This document shows, one piece after another, positions 16,595 through 25,693 of a DNA stretch of 64,000 bases; positions within the stretch are counted from its first letter, which is position 1, and every line of letters starts with the position of its first letter. The notes beneath the pieces were generated by a model, which ran no database searches, was not told the origin of the DNA, and saw only the letters and a program-made list of their open reading frames with translations. This stretch comes from an uncultured Eubacteriales bacterium. GTDB taxonomy: Bacteria; Bacillota; Clostridia; Christensenellales; Borkfalkiaceae. The stretch lies in assembly GCA_902767225.1 (NCBI GenBank), contig CACXGN010000007.1, positions 1 to 64,000 of the forward strand, in the 5' to 3' direction. The position numbers were made by a program, and so were the translations under genes.

Positions 16595-18232
16595 TCACTT
16601 GTTAAAATTGTCTTTCAGCGAAACTATTTCGCTCAGTATTTCTTTGCCTTTTACTTTAAGTCTCTTAAAATACCCCGTCCTTATAAACTGATAAGGGCGT
16701 TCGTCTTTATTTTCCATAACGTATGGTTCGACCTTTCCCGAAAATACCGTAACGCTGTTTTTATTCATACGTTCGGAAAAGTCTTGCCCCGCGTATTCTT
16801 CGTCGTTTAATAAATATCCGTATTTTCTTATTTCCACGTCAACGGCGGTTTTATCGGATACCCATTGGATAACGCCTTTTACCTTAATGCCCGAAGTATC
16901 GTTTCCGCTCCTGCTTTCCGGAACGTATGAGCACAAAAGTTCTTTTACGTTTCCGTCGTCGTCAAAAACAATATCGTCGCACTTGATTATATATGCGGAC
17001 TTTAAGCGAACGTATCCGTCTTTTTTAAGTCTGAAATATTTGGGCGGGGGCGCTAGCGAAAAGTCGTCCGCGTCGATATATATCGTCTTTGAGAACAGAA
17101 TTTTTCTCGTTCTCTTTTCTTCTTCGTTGGGGTTAACGTCGAAATCGACTTCTTCGGTTTTGTCTTCCGGATAATTCGTTATCCTAACTTTAAGCGGCTT
17201 TAATACCGCCATAGCGCGCTCTGCGTGAATATTTAAGTATTCCCTTACGCACGCTTCAAAGTAAGAAATCTGAACTTCTGAGTTGGCTTTTGATATTCCT
17301 ATCCTTCCGCAGAAGTCTTTAAGCGCTTCCGCAGGAACGCCGCGCGCACGAAGCCCCGTTAAGGTCGGCATACGCGGATCGTCCCACCCGTCGACTGATC
17401 CGTCTTCCACAAGTTTTTTAAGATAGCGCTTGCTCATTACAAGGTTAGTTACGTTAAGCCTTGCAAACTCTATTTGTCTGGGCTTGGGTTTAAAGCCGAG
17501 AGTTATACCCACCCAGTCGTATAGCGGACGGTGATCTTCGAACTCCAAAGTGCATAGCGAGTGCGTTACCCCTTGCATATAGTCGCATATGGGGTGCGCA
17601 AAGTCATACATAGGATATATGCACCACTTGTCCCCAGTTCTGTAATGCGTTTCCCTTAAAATTCTGTATATAACCGGGTCTCTCATATTTATATTTGGAG
17701 ACGCCATATCTATTTTTGCACGAAGGCACTTAGATCCGTCCGGATATTTCCCCGCTCTCATTTCGCGGAAGAGTTTTAAGTTCTCTTCAACCGAACGGTT
17801 CCTAAAAGGGCTTTCCTTTCCGGGCTCAGTCAGCGTGCCGCGGTTTTTAGAGATCTCTTCGGGCGTCATATCGCATACGAAGGCGTTGCCGAGTTCTATC
17901 TCTTTTTCAGCAAATTCGTAAATCTTTTCGTAATAGTCCGAAGCGTGCGTTACTGCGTCGTAAGAAAAACCGAGCCACTCTATATCCTTTTTTATCGCGT
18001 CTTCATATTCGGCTTTTTCTTTGCTGGGGTTCGTGTCGTCTAAAAACAGATTGCACTTGCCGTTATACTTTTCTTTAACGCCGAAGTTAAGGCATAAAGA
18101 TTTTGCATGCCCGATATGAAGGTATCCGTTAGGTTCGGGCGGAAATCTCGTCTGAATACTGTCAGACGAAACTTTGCCCGATTCTATGTCTTCGTTAATA
18201 AATTGTTCAATAAAATTCGTTGGTTCTATCAT
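16595..18232 (-). CDS. glnS: Glutaminyl-tRNA synthetase
   Basis: A 545-residue class I synthetase. FPPEPNGYLHIGHAKS contains the HIGH signature, VMSKR is the KMSKS equivalent, and the C-terminal beta-barrel anticodon-binding domains are present, which separates it from bacterial GluRS. It charges tRNA-Gln directly. Many Bacillota lack GlnRS and use GatCAB, so its presence is notable. I start it at 18232, after GGTGA, rather than five codons upstream. Confidence 0.97.
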   Translation of the reverse strand: MIEPTNFIEQFINEDIESGKVSSDSIQTRFPPEPNGYLHIGHAKSLCLNFGVKEKYNGKCNLFLDDTNPSKEKAEYEDAIKKDIEWLGFSYDAVTHASDYYEKIYEFAEKEIELGNAFVCDMTPEEISKNRGTLTEPGKESPFRNRSVEENLKLFREMRAGKYPDGSKCLRAKIDMASPNINMRDPVIYRILRETHYRTGDKWCIYPMYDFAHPICDYMQGVTHSLCTLEFEDHRPLYDWVGITLGFKPKPRQIEFARLNVTNLVMSKRYLKKLVEDGSVDGWDDPRMPTLTGLRARGVPAEALKDFCGRIGISKANSEVQISYFEACVREYLNIHAERAMAVLKPLKVRITNYPEDKTEEVDFDVNPNEEEKRTRKILFSKTIYIDADDFSLAPPPKYFRLKKDGYVRLKSAYIIKCDDIVFDDDGNVKELLCSYVPESRSGNDTSGIKVKGVIQWVSDKTAVDVEIRKYGYLLNDEEYAGQDFSERMNKNSVTVFSGKVEPYVMENKDERPYQFIRTGYFKRLKVKGKEILSEIVSLKDNFNK

Positions 18233-18262
18233 AAGTTCACCGCCCATATTTCCACGAATACC

Positions 18263-18271
18263 ATTATAACA
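18263..18271 (-). promoter_or_regulatory. Extended -10 promoter of glnS
   Basis: Minus-strand TGTTATAAT lies about 30 nt before the glnS start, divergent from glyS. No T-box-like leader fits in this space. Confidence 0.5.
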
Positions 18272-18348
18272 TAAATATCCGAAAAATAAAGTCTTTATTT
18301 AAAATATTTAAGAAAATTAACTTTTAAATAGTTTAATCAAAACTTTGC

Positions 18349-18377
18349 TTGACTAAATTTATACGATAGAGTAAAAT
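18349..18377 (+). promoter_or_regulatory. Promoter of glyS
   Basis: TTGACT (18349-18354), a 17-bp spacer and TAAAAT (18372-18377), about 30 nt before the ATG. The leader is too short for a T-box. Confidence 0.65.
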
Positions 18378-18408
18378 TAAACGGAAAAAAATAAAAAAGG
18401 AAAGTATT

Positions 18409-19788
18409 ATGGAAGACAAAAACGTCGTAACGATGGAAAAACTCGTAAATCTCTGTAAATCAAGGGGCATCATCTTCCCCGGCAGCGAAATTTACGGCGG
18501 CATGGGCAACACTTGGGACTACGGCCCCGTTGGTGTTGAAATCAAAAACAACATAAAGCGCGCTTGGTGGAAACGCTTCGTGCAAGAAAGCGACAATTCT
18601 TTCGGGGTTGACGCGGCAATTTTAATGAACCCCAAAGTTTGGGAAGCAAGCGGACACACGGCGTCTTTTTCAGATCCTAAAATGGACTGCAAAGAGTGCA
18701 AATCAAGGCATCGTGCGGATAACCTTATCGAAGCGCACAGCAAAGGCAAAGTGAACCCCGACAGTATGACGCAAGAAGAAATGCAAGCGTATATAACCGA
18801 ACACGAAGTTCATTGCCCCATTTGCGGCAAATTCAACTGGACGCCGATAAGGAACTTTAACTTAATGTTCCAAACTTCCCGCGGAGTTACGGACGATTCG
18901 ACGAACACCATTTACCTTCGCCCCGAAACGGCGCAAGGCGAATTCGTAAACTTTTTGAACGTTCAAAGGACCACAAGGGCAAAAGTTCCGTTCGGTATCG
19001 CGCAGATAGGTAAAGCCTTCCGTAACGAAATAACCCCCGGCAACTTTATATTTAGGACTATCGAGTTTGAACAGATGGAACATCAATGGTTCTGCAAAGA
19101 AGGAACTGACGTAGAGTATTACGAAGATTTCAAGAAAAAGGCTTGGGAGTTTTTGAAAGATCTCGGCTTTGACGAAACTCATCTTCGCTTTAAAGATCAC
19201 GATAAACTCGCTCACTACGCAAAGTGCGCGTGTGATATTCAATACCTTTTCCCCATCGGCTGGTCTGAACTTAACGGAATACATAACCGCACGAATTACG
19301 ATCTATCCCGCCACGAACAGTATTCGGGAAAGAGCATGCAATATACCGACCCCGTAACGAACGAAAGGTATACCCCGTTCGTAGTAGAATACTCTATCGG
19401 CGCGGACAGACTTATGCTTGCCGTATTATCCGAAGCATACGACGAAGAAAAACTCGAAAACGGTGAAACGAGAGTTGTTATGCACTTCCACCCGTCGGTT
19501 GCGGCGTATAAATGCGCGGTTCTTCCCTTGCAGAAAAATCTTTCCGATAAGGCGAAAGAAGTTTATAACTCGCTCCGCAAAAACTTTATGTGCGCATACG
19601 ACGAAGCCGGTTCTATCGGAAAGCGCTATCGCCGCCAAGACGAGATCGGAACGCCTTACTGCGTAACTATCGACTTTGACACTTTGGAAAACGAAACCGT
19701 TACCCTTCGTGACAGAGACAGCATGGAACAGATCCGCTTACCGATTTCCGAACTTAAAGACTATATCGAAAACAAGATCAAGTTTTAA
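18409..19788 (+). CDS. glyS: Glycyl-tRNA synthetase, single-chain type
   Basis: A 459-residue class II synthetase of the homodimeric type, not the alpha2-beta2 type. Class II motifs are visible in FRNEITPGNFIFRTIEFEQMEHQWF and the C-terminal glycine-specific catalytic region, with an anticodon-binding domain at the end (VLPLQKN onward). Cys motifs CKECKSRH and CPICGKFNW in the insertion could bind zinc. The ATG has AAAGGA upstream. Confidence 0.97.
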   Translation: MEDKNVVTMEKLVNLCKSRGIIFPGSEIYGGMGNTWDYGPVGVEIKNNIKRAWWKRFVQESDNSFGVDAAILMNPKVWEASGHTASFSDPKMDCKECKSRHRADNLIEAHSKGKVNPDSMTQEEMQAYITEHEVHCPICGKFNWTPIRNFNLMFQTSRGVTDDSTNTIYLRPETAQGEFVNFLNVQRTTRAKVPFGIAQIGKAFRNEITPGNFIFRTIEFEQMEHQWFCKEGTDVEYYEDFKKKAWEFLKDLGFDETHLRFKDHDKLAHYAKCACDIQYLFPIGWSELNGIHNRTNYDLSRHEQYSGKSMQYTDPVTNERYTPFVVEYSIGADRLMLAVLSEAYDEEKLENGETRVVMHFHPSVAAYKCAVLPLQKNLSDKAKEVYNSLRKNFMCAYDEAGSIGKRYRRQDEIGTPYCVTIDFDTLENETVTLRDRDSMEQIRLPISELKDYIENKIKF

Positions 19789-19806
19789 TTAATCAATTTA
19801 AAACAC

Positions 19807-19838
19807 AGCCGCCCGCAACCATAAGGTTGCGGGCGGCT
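19807..19838. terminator. Bidirectional terminator
   Basis: A 14-bp perfect, very GC-rich stem (19807-19820 with 19825-19838) and 4-nt loop followed by T5, between glyS and the converging ABC gene. Confidence 0.85.
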
Positions 19839-19866
19839 TTTTATTTTATTTATATTTACCCCGAAT

Positions 19867-22614
19867 TTACTCAGTTCTAAGCGCCACGACGGGGTCTTTT
19901 TTCGCCGCTATTCTTGACGGAATAATTCCGGCAATAAGCGTAAGCGCGAAACTTATTACTACCAAAACGCCTGCGGACAATACCGGAAGTGCGGCAATCG
20001 CCCCTGCGTTTGCGATAAAGTTACCGACGATAAGGTTAATGGGAATAGTCAAAAGGTAGGTAACAACCACGCCCAAAAGCCCTGCGAAAAGCCCTATCAT
20101 AAACGTTTCGGCGTTGAATATTCTTGAAATATCTTTCTTTCTTGCGCCCAAAGATCTTAAAACGCCTATTTCCTTCGTGCGTTCTACGACCGAAACGTAA
20201 GTGATTATACCTATCATGATACTTGACACCACGAGCGATATAGCCGTAAAGCAGATAAGGACAATTTCGACCGCGTCCACAATAGAGTTCATTGCGGAAA
20301 AGAGCATAGCAGTAGAATCGGAATAGTGTACCTGTTTTTCTTTATCTTCTTCTTTGGAATATTTATCGTTCCATTCGTCGAGATATTTTTTGATGCTTTC
20401 TTTCGCGTCGTAGTCAACCGAATATATAGAAAGTTTATTTATAGTCGGATCGTGGGCTACCGTTCTTAATCCCACCGAATAACTTGTAGACAGCGCCTTT
20501 AACATTATTTTGGCAGGCGCGGGTGCGGCGGCGATAAACGTTGCCATTGTCGGATCTTTTTCATACCAAGAATAGCAAGTAACTTTCTTTTCGGTTTTCG
20601 CCTCGATAGCCGAACCAATTGCGGAAGAATTTTTATTATCGTTTAAGATCCTTTCCACAAACTTATGCGTATATGCAAGCCCCGTATCGAGCACGCCTTC
20701 GGATACTTCGTCTTTTAAGCGAACCACGCCCTTTATTTTAAGCGTTAGGTCGGGAGAAGAAAGCGCAAACGGCGCGTCTTTAAGGAAAGTTTTATCGTAG
20801 AAAGTTCCGTCGGCATTCTGCACGAAGCGGTTATCGTTTTTAAGGTAATAAAACTCTTTACCCATAGCGTCTTCAAAAGATATTTCTTCGCTGCCGCCGA
20901 ATTCCACTTTATAAGAAGTTACGTCAAGATTTTTTATCGTGCGGTATCCCAAAAGCGCAAGGGTTATATCCGAAATTCTGTTATACCTATCCACCACTAT
21001 AAGCATCTCGTCTTCTTCTGTCGCCCAGTCGCCGGACAATAAATCGTATTGAGATTCGATAAGCGTTTGACTATCGGGGATTTCGGAAAGCGTAGGAATA
21101 TAACTTCTGACAAATTCCGCAGAGATATTCATATTAGAGTTCTGAATACCAGCGTTGAACATCTTTTCAAGATACTTTACCAACTGATCTATGGGAATAG
21201 TAAACCTTGCGTCGCCAAAGGCGTCGGTCAAAAATCCTATGTCGGAATAGATATAGTTATTAACGTCGAATCCGTAACTCTTCTTTAAGGTATACGCCCA
21301 CTTTTTATCGGTGTTTTTCGCTTCGTCGTTTTTCTTATCGACAAAGGTCTGAACGTATCCGATATATTCGTCCGTCAGTTTATTGCTTTTAAGCATGTTG
21401 GTAAGATCGCCGAACATTTGGCGGGTATATACGTATTTTTTGAACTTCTGCGCTTTAACTTCGTCCGACACCGTTTGGTTTACCAGTTTGTTAAAGTCAG
21501 TTAGATCGATGGTCGCTTCCGAAACGGTTAAAGGATACACGGAAAGCGTATCCGTTTGAAGTTTATATATATAGTTTGAAAAGCCGTTCGATACCGCAAG
21601 AACGAGCGCTATACCTATAATGCCGATACTTCCCGCAACGGAAGTTAAAATCGTTCTGCCCTTTTTGGTTCTAAGGTTACTGAGCGAAAGCCCGAAAGCC
21701 GTTTTTAATTTCATAGCGGCTTTGCCTTTCTTTTCCTTTTTTACGGGAACGGAGTTTCCGTCGAACGGATCGGTATCGCCCGTTTTTTCCCCGTCTAAAA
21801 GCGAGATGGTGCGGGTGGAATACTTTGCGGCAAGTTCGGGGTTATGGGTTACCATTATAACCAAGCGGTCTTTCGCAACTTCTTTTAATAGTTCCATAAC
21901 CTGAATAGAAGTGGAAGTATCAAGCGCGCCGGTCGGTTCGTCCGCCAAAATGATCTCCGGATCGTTAACGAGCGCCCTTGCTATCGCCACCCTTTGCATC
22001 TGACCGCCTGACATTTGATTCGGAAGTTTATGCGAAAGCCCTTTAAGCCCTACTTTTTCAAGCGCCAACTCGGCTCTTTTTCTGCGTTCTTTTTTGCTTA
22101 CGCCCGAAAGAGTTAACGCAAGTTCAACGTTAGATAAAACCGTTTGGTGCGGGATAAGGTTATAACTTTGAAACACAAACCCGATACTGTTATTACGATA
22201 TGTATCCCAGTCGCCGTCTTTATAACTTTTTGTCGAAACACCGTTTATAATAAGGTCGCCCGAAGTATACCTATCCAGCCCGCCTATAATATTTAAAAGA
22301 GTGGTTTTCCCGCAGCCGGAAGGTCCTAATATAGAAACGAACTCGTTTTTTCTGAAATTAAGGTTTATGCCTTTAAGTGCCGAAACCTTAAAATCGCCCG
22401 TGCCGTAAACCTTTACGATATCTTTTAATTTCAGCGCGCACTCGTTATCGTTATCTTTGCGTGCGGGAAAAGAGTTTTCGGCACTTTCCGAAATCTCTCG
22501 ATTTGTTTTTGCTTTCTCGGACGGAGTTTTTCTTGAAGAAAATATCAATGCGAAAACTCCGCAAATAAGCAGTGCCGAAAAAAGACATATCAATATTATG
22601 CTTACGGTATCCAC
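19867..22614 (-). CDS. ABC transporter, ATPase-permease fusion (MacB-like)
   Basis: The 915-residue protein joins an N-terminal membrane segment (about residues 5-27), an ABC ATPase (Walker A GPSGCGKTT, signature MSGGQMQ, Walker B IILADEP) and a MacB/FtsX permease. The permease has one membrane segment, a large extracytoplasmic domain and three C-terminal segments. This type VII architecture works in mechanotransmission or export of lipids, peptides or drugs. The extra N-terminal segment is unusual. I start at the GTG at 22614, five bases after AGGAGG; the GTG two codons upstream overlaps that site. It follows htpG by 30 nt. Confidence 0.88.
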   Translation of the reverse strand: MDTVSIILICLFSALLICGVFALIFSSRKTPSEKAKTNREISESAENSFPARKDNDNECALKLKDIVKVYGTGDFKVSALKGINLNFRKNEFVSILGPSGCGKTTLLNIIGGLDRYTSGDLIINGVSTKSYKDGDWDTYRNNSIGFVFQSYNLIPHQTVLSNVELALTLSGVSKKERRKRAELALEKVGLKGLSHKLPNQMSGGQMQRVAIARALVNDPEIILADEPTGALDTSTSIQVMELLKEVAKDRLVIMVTHNPELAAKYSTRTISLLDGEKTGDTDPFDGNSVPVKKEKKGKAAMKLKTAFGLSLSNLRTKKGRTILTSVAGSIGIIGIALVLAVSNGFSNYIYKLQTDTLSVYPLTVSEATIDLTDFNKLVNQTVSDEVKAQKFKKYVYTRQMFGDLTNMLKSNKLTDEYIGYVQTFVDKKNDEAKNTDKKWAYTLKKSYGFDVNNYIYSDIGFLTDAFGDARFTIPIDQLVKYLEKMFNAGIQNSNMNISAEFVRSYIPTLSEIPDSQTLIESQYDLLSGDWATEEDEMLIVVDRYNRISDITLALLGYRTIKNLDVTSYKVEFGGSEEISFEDAMGKEFYYLKNDNRFVQNADGTFYDKTFLKDAPFALSSPDLTLKIKGVVRLKDEVSEGVLDTGLAYTHKFVERILNDNKNSSAIGSAIEAKTEKKVTCYSWYEKDPTMATFIAAAPAPAKIMLKALSTSYSVGLRTVAHDPTINKLSIYSVDYDAKESIKKYLDEWNDKYSKEEDKEKQVHYSDSTAMLFSAMNSIVDAVEIVLICFTAISLVVSSIMIGIITYVSVVERTKEIGVLRSLGARKKDISRIFNAETFMIGLFAGLLGVVVTYLLTIPINLIVGNFIANAGAIAALPVLSAGVLVVISFALTLIAGIIPSRIAAKKDPVVALRTE

Positions 22615-22644
22615 GTTCACCTCCTAATACTATCGCCGATTTTA

Positions 22645-24519
22645 TCAGATTATTTCGGATAAGCCCATAACGAACGCCGAAACGTCTTCTATCGGCAAAC
22701 CTTCTAATAGTCTTGCCTGTTCGTATAAAACTACGGCATATTTTTTCAAAGTTTCTCTGTCGTCATTATATAACTTTATAAGTTTTTCGGTTACCTTATG
22801 CTCGGAATTAAGTTCAAGGATCTTTTCAGCCGAGATCTTATTTTCCGAATTAGGCATGGAATTTAATACCTTTTCCATCTCGATGGAAATTTCTCCGCCG
22901 GCTGTTAAGCATACGGGATAAGTTTTAAGTTTAGAAGAAAAACGAACTTCTTTTACCTTTTCGCCGAGCGTTTCTTTAATAAAGTCTAAAAGTCCTTTAT
23001 TTTCGGCGTTCTTGTTCTCTAATTCCTTTTTCTCTTCTTCGGTGGCGGTGGAAAAGTCCGCGTCGGTTACAGCCTTAAACTTCTTTCCTTCGAACTCGCC
23101 CAAAATTTTGGTTACGAATTCGTCTACGTTATCTTTAAAGTATAGTATTTCGTATCCGCCGTCTTTCGCCTTTTCGATCTGCGGCATCTTATCGATCTTA
23201 TCGTAGTCTTCGCCGCAAGCGTAATAAATTTCGGTCTGTCCTTCGGGCATTTCTTTAACGTATTCCGACAGCGTAACGAGTTTTTGCTTTTTCGACGAAT
23301 AAAACATCAAAAGGTCTTTAAGCGCGTCTTTTTTAAGCCCGAAGTTATCATACACCCCGAACTTTATCGAAAGCCCGAACTCGGTGAATATCTTTTCATA
23401 CGTTTCCCTATCGGACTCTAACGTCTTTTTAAGTTCCGCTATTATCTTCTTTTCAAGGCTCGTGGCAATCGCTTTAACCTGCCTGTCCTGTTGCAATATC
23501 TCACGCGAAATGTTTAAGTTTAAGTCCGAAGAATCCACGATACCGCGCATAAACGCAAAGTAATCCGGAATAAGGTCTTCGCATTTTTCCATTATCATAA
23601 CGCCGTTGCAGTAAAGTTTAACGCCCTTTTTATAGTTTTTGGAATAATAATCGTATGGCGCTTTTGCGGGGATATATAAAAGCGTGTCGTAATTGACCAT
23701 GCCTTCGATTTTAGAGTAAATGGATTTTAGCGGCTTGTTAAAATCGTGAAATTCGCTCCTATAAAAATCTTCGAGATTTTCTTCCGTTACTTCCGCTTTT
23801 GGTTTTTTCCATATAGGCACCATGCTGTTTAAGGTCTCTATTTCCCTTTTGGTCTCGTATTCGGGCTTGTCTTCGGGACTTCCTTCTTTAATCTTGGTCT
23901 TCGTGACTTCCATCGTGATAGGATATCTTATATAATCGGAATATTCTTTTATTAAACTTCTTAATTTATATTCGTCTAAATATTCCGAATATTTAACGTC
24001 TTCGGTATCTTCTTTTAGCGTTAAAATGATATCCGTTCCCACGCCGTCTTTTTCGCACGGGGAAATTTCATAACCGGCAGCGCCCTTGCTTTCCCACTTA
24101 AAAGCGGAGTCCGCGCCGAAAGCCTTTGAGATAACCGTGATTTTATCCGCAACCATAAACGCCGAATAAAAACCCACGCCGAACTGACCTATAAGGTTTT
24201 CGCTTAGATCTTCTTTGTTTTCGGACTTAAAAGAAAGCGTTCCCGACTGCGCAATCGTTCCGAGATTTTTTTCAAGTTCAATATCCGTCATACCTATTCC
24301 GTTGTCGGAAACGGTAAGAGTTTTATTAGCCTTATCGGGGGTTATTCTTATGGTAAAATCGCTTTTGACGTTTCCGTCGGTCAAGGATTTGAATTTTAAT
24401 TTATCTATTGCGTCTGACGCGTTAGAGATAAGTTCTCTCAAAAAAATGTCTTTATTAGTATATATTGAATTTATCATTAAGTCTAAAATTCTTTTAGATT
24501 CCGTTTTGAACTGTTTCAT
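22645..24519 (-). CDS. htpG: Chaperone HtpG (Hsp90)
   Basis: A 624-residue Hsp90 homologue. The N-terminal GHKL ATP site is complete: ELISNASDAIDKL, SDNGIGM and GQFGVGFYSAFMVAD. The middle and C-terminal dimerisation domains have normal length. It assists late folding of client proteins under stress. GGAG precedes the ATG. Its promoter carries an inverted repeat but no CIRCE. The ABC transporter gene may be cotranscribed behind it. Confidence 0.97.
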   Translation of the reverse strand: MKQFKTESKRILDLMINSIYTNKDIFLRELISNASDAIDKLKFKSLTDGNVKSDFTIRITPDKANKTLTVSDNGIGMTDIELEKNLGTIAQSGTLSFKSENKEDLSENLIGQFGVGFYSAFMVADKITVISKAFGADSAFKWESKGAAGYEISPCEKDGVGTDIILTLKEDTEDVKYSEYLDEYKLRSLIKEYSDYIRYPITMEVTKTKIKEGSPEDKPEYETKREIETLNSMVPIWKKPKAEVTEENLEDFYRSEFHDFNKPLKSIYSKIEGMVNYDTLLYIPAKAPYDYYSKNYKKGVKLYCNGVMIMEKCEDLIPDYFAFMRGIVDSSDLNLNISREILQQDRQVKAIATSLEKKIIAELKKTLESDRETYEKIFTEFGLSIKFGVYDNFGLKKDALKDLLMFYSSKKQKLVTLSEYVKEMPEGQTEIYYACGEDYDKIDKMPQIEKAKDGGYEILYFKDNVDEFVTKILGEFEGKKFKAVTDADFSTATEEEKKELENKNAENKGLLDFIKETLGEKVKEVRFSSKLKTYPVCLTAGGEISIEMEKVLNSMPNSENKISAEKILELNSEHKVTEKLIKLYNDDRETLKKYAVVLYEQARLLEGLPIEDVSAFVMGLSEII

Positions 24520-24568
24520 TTTGTCTCCTTAATTCTTTGGCACTCCGTTTGCCTTATTGCTAAAAATA

Positions 24569-24597
24569 ATTATAAACTTTTCGCGCTGAAAGGTCAA
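24569..24597 (-). promoter_or_regulatory. Promoter of htpG
   Basis: On the minus strand TTGACC (24592-24597), a 17-bp spacer and TATAAT (24569-24574), 50 nt before the ATG. Confidence 0.7.
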
Positions 24598-24615
24598 CCG
24601 ATTTACAGCGCGAAA
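24579..24615. promoter_or_regulatory. Inverted repeat over the htpG promoter, possible operator
   Basis: Two perfect 10-bp arms, TTTCGCGCTG (24579-24588) and CAGCGCGAAA (24606-24615), enclose 17 bp that contain the htpG -35 box. It does not match CIRCE or CtsR sites as I know them. It could bind a repressor, or be a hairpin at the end of the hsp20 transcript. Confidence 0.45.
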
Positions 24616-24632
24616 GACTTTGTTTTTTGTCA

Positions 24633-24670
24633 GTTAAAACGCCGTCGCTTTTTGGCGACGGCGTTTTAAC
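24633..24670 (-). terminator. Terminator after hsp20
   Basis: A 16-bp perfect stem (24633-24648 with 24655-24670) directly after the hsp20 stop. The U run lies inside the stem base rather than after it, so it may work in both directions. Confidence 0.65.
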
Positions 24671-24671
24671 T

Positions 24672-25091
24672 TTAATCGATCTGAATATTCTTGGGTAAAG
24701 CCGGTTTTTCTTCTTTCTTTTTAATATCGATATAAAGCGTTCCGTCCTGATATTTTGCCTTGATATCTTCTTCGGATACTTCTTCGCCCAAATAGTAACT
24801 TCTTGCGCAAGATACGCTTCTTTCTCTTAAAACGTATTTCTTGTTGTCTTCTTCTTTTTCGGTCTTTTCGGCTTTAACGGTCAAATATCCGTCTTTAAGG
24901 CTTAAATTTATATCTTTTTTGTCATAGCCCGGCATATCGATACTTACTTCGTATCCGTTTTCGGTCTCTTTAACGTCGGTTTTCATTTCTCTCTTGCTAT
25001 CGGCAAGATAGAACGGTTTGAAAAAGTCGTCAAACATATCGCCGAAAATATCGTTGTTCCTTCTGTTACTTCCCATTAAATAATTTTTCAT
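24672..25091 (-). CDS. Small heat-shock protein, Hsp20 family
   Basis: A 139-residue alpha-crystallin-type chaperone that holds unfolding proteins. The crystallin domain spans roughly residues 38-130 (DMPGYDKKDINLSLKDGYL is typical), and the C-terminal IQI provides the oligomerisation I-x-I motif. A GGAG ribosome site precedes the ATG. It has its own promoter with a CIRCE operator, so HrcA should repress it. Confidence 0.95.
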   Translation of the reverse strand: MKNYLMGSNRRNNDIFGDMFDDFFKPFYLADSKREMKTDVKETENGYEVSIDMPGYDKKDINLSLKDGYLTVKAEKTEKEEDNKKYVLRERSVSCARSYYLGEEVSEEDIKAKYQDGTLYIDIKKKEEKPALPKNIQID

Positions 25092-25139
25092 AATACATAT
25101 CTCCTTTTTATTTTTTTTGGCAGTCGATTGATTTGATTG

Positions 25140-25166
25140 TTAGCACTCTCTTCTTTCGATTGCTAA
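25140..25166 (-). promoter_or_regulatory. CIRCE operator of hsp20
   Basis: TTAGCACTC, nine bases, GATTGCTAA: the HrcA-binding inverted repeat with one mismatch in the second arm. It covers the expected transcription start, just downstream of the -10 box. Confidence 0.9.
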
Positions 25167-25171
25167 CTCTT

Positions 25172-25199
25172 ATTATAGTCGGAAAAATTCCTTTGTCAA
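25172..25199 (-). promoter_or_regulatory. Promoter of hsp20
   Basis: Minus-strand consensus TTGACA (25194-25199), a 16-bp spacer and consensus TATAAT (25172-25177), directly followed by CIRCE. Confidence 0.85.
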
Positions 25200-25239
25200 T
25201 AGTTTTTTGCAATTTTTTTAAAAAAATTTAAAAAATTTT

Positions 25240-25263
25240 CAGACGGGCGATTTTACCCGTCTG
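25240..25263 (-). terminator. Terminator of the gpx-TSCPD-ohrR operon
   Basis: An 8-bp stem CAGACGGG/CCCGTCTG with an 8-nt loop, followed on the minus strand by AAAA and T6. Confidence 0.75.
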
Positions 25264-25275
25264 AAAGAAGTTTAT

Positions 25276-25692
25276 TTAAATTATTTGATGAAGTATCCTG
25301 TAAAGATCTTTTGCGTCTTTTTGGCTTAATTTTATGCAAGAAGCGATTTTAAAGGGGATTTCCGCCGCAAGGTCTTCTAACTTTTTACCTTTTTCGGTAA
25401 CGGAAATTATAACCGTTCTTTCATCTTTAACCGATCTGTTTTTTTCGATATATCCCTTTTTAATAAGTGCGTTAATAAGCGGAGAAAGAGTTCCGGAGTC
25501 TAAATAAAGCCTTTCCCCCAAGTGCTTAACGGTAACTTCGTTTTCTTCCCATATAACCATCATAGTTATATACTGTGTATAAGTAAGTCCAAGTTCGTTT
25601 AAATACGGCGAATACTTATTTACCACCGCGCGCGACGCCGCGTATAGCGGAAAGCAGAGTTGGTTATCGAGTTTTAACTGTTCGTATTTCAT
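25276..25692 (-). CDS. ohrR: MarR family peroxide sensor, OhrR type
   Basis: A 138-residue winged-helix repressor. The N-terminal DNQLCFPLYAASR has the reactive Cys of OhrR, the YTQYITMMVIW and LYLDSGTLSPLI stretches match OhrR closely, and DERTV is the wing. OhrR family repressors lose DNA binding when organic hydroperoxides oxidise this Cys. The start at 25692 gives the standard N-terminus; an ORF start 18 codons upstream lies in the TSCPD gene. It is the last gene of the operon whose promoter carries an OhrR-type palindrome, so autoregulation is expected. Confidence 0.9.
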   Translation of the reverse strand: MKYEQLKLDNQLCFPLYAASRAVVNKYSPYLNELGLTYTQYITMMVIWEENEVTVKHLGERLYLDSGTLSPLINALIKKGYIEKNRSVKDERTVIISVTEKGKKLEDLAAEIPFKIASCIKLSQKDAKDLYRILHQII

Positions 25693-25693
25693 T

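Noticed and set aside
18233..18408. T-box or other riboswitch between glnS and glyS
   Set aside because: Promoters lie about 30 nt from both starts, leaving no room for such a leader.
22615..22620. ABC exporter start at GTG 22620
   Set aside because: That codon overlaps the AGGAGG site; the GTG at 22614 has correct spacing.
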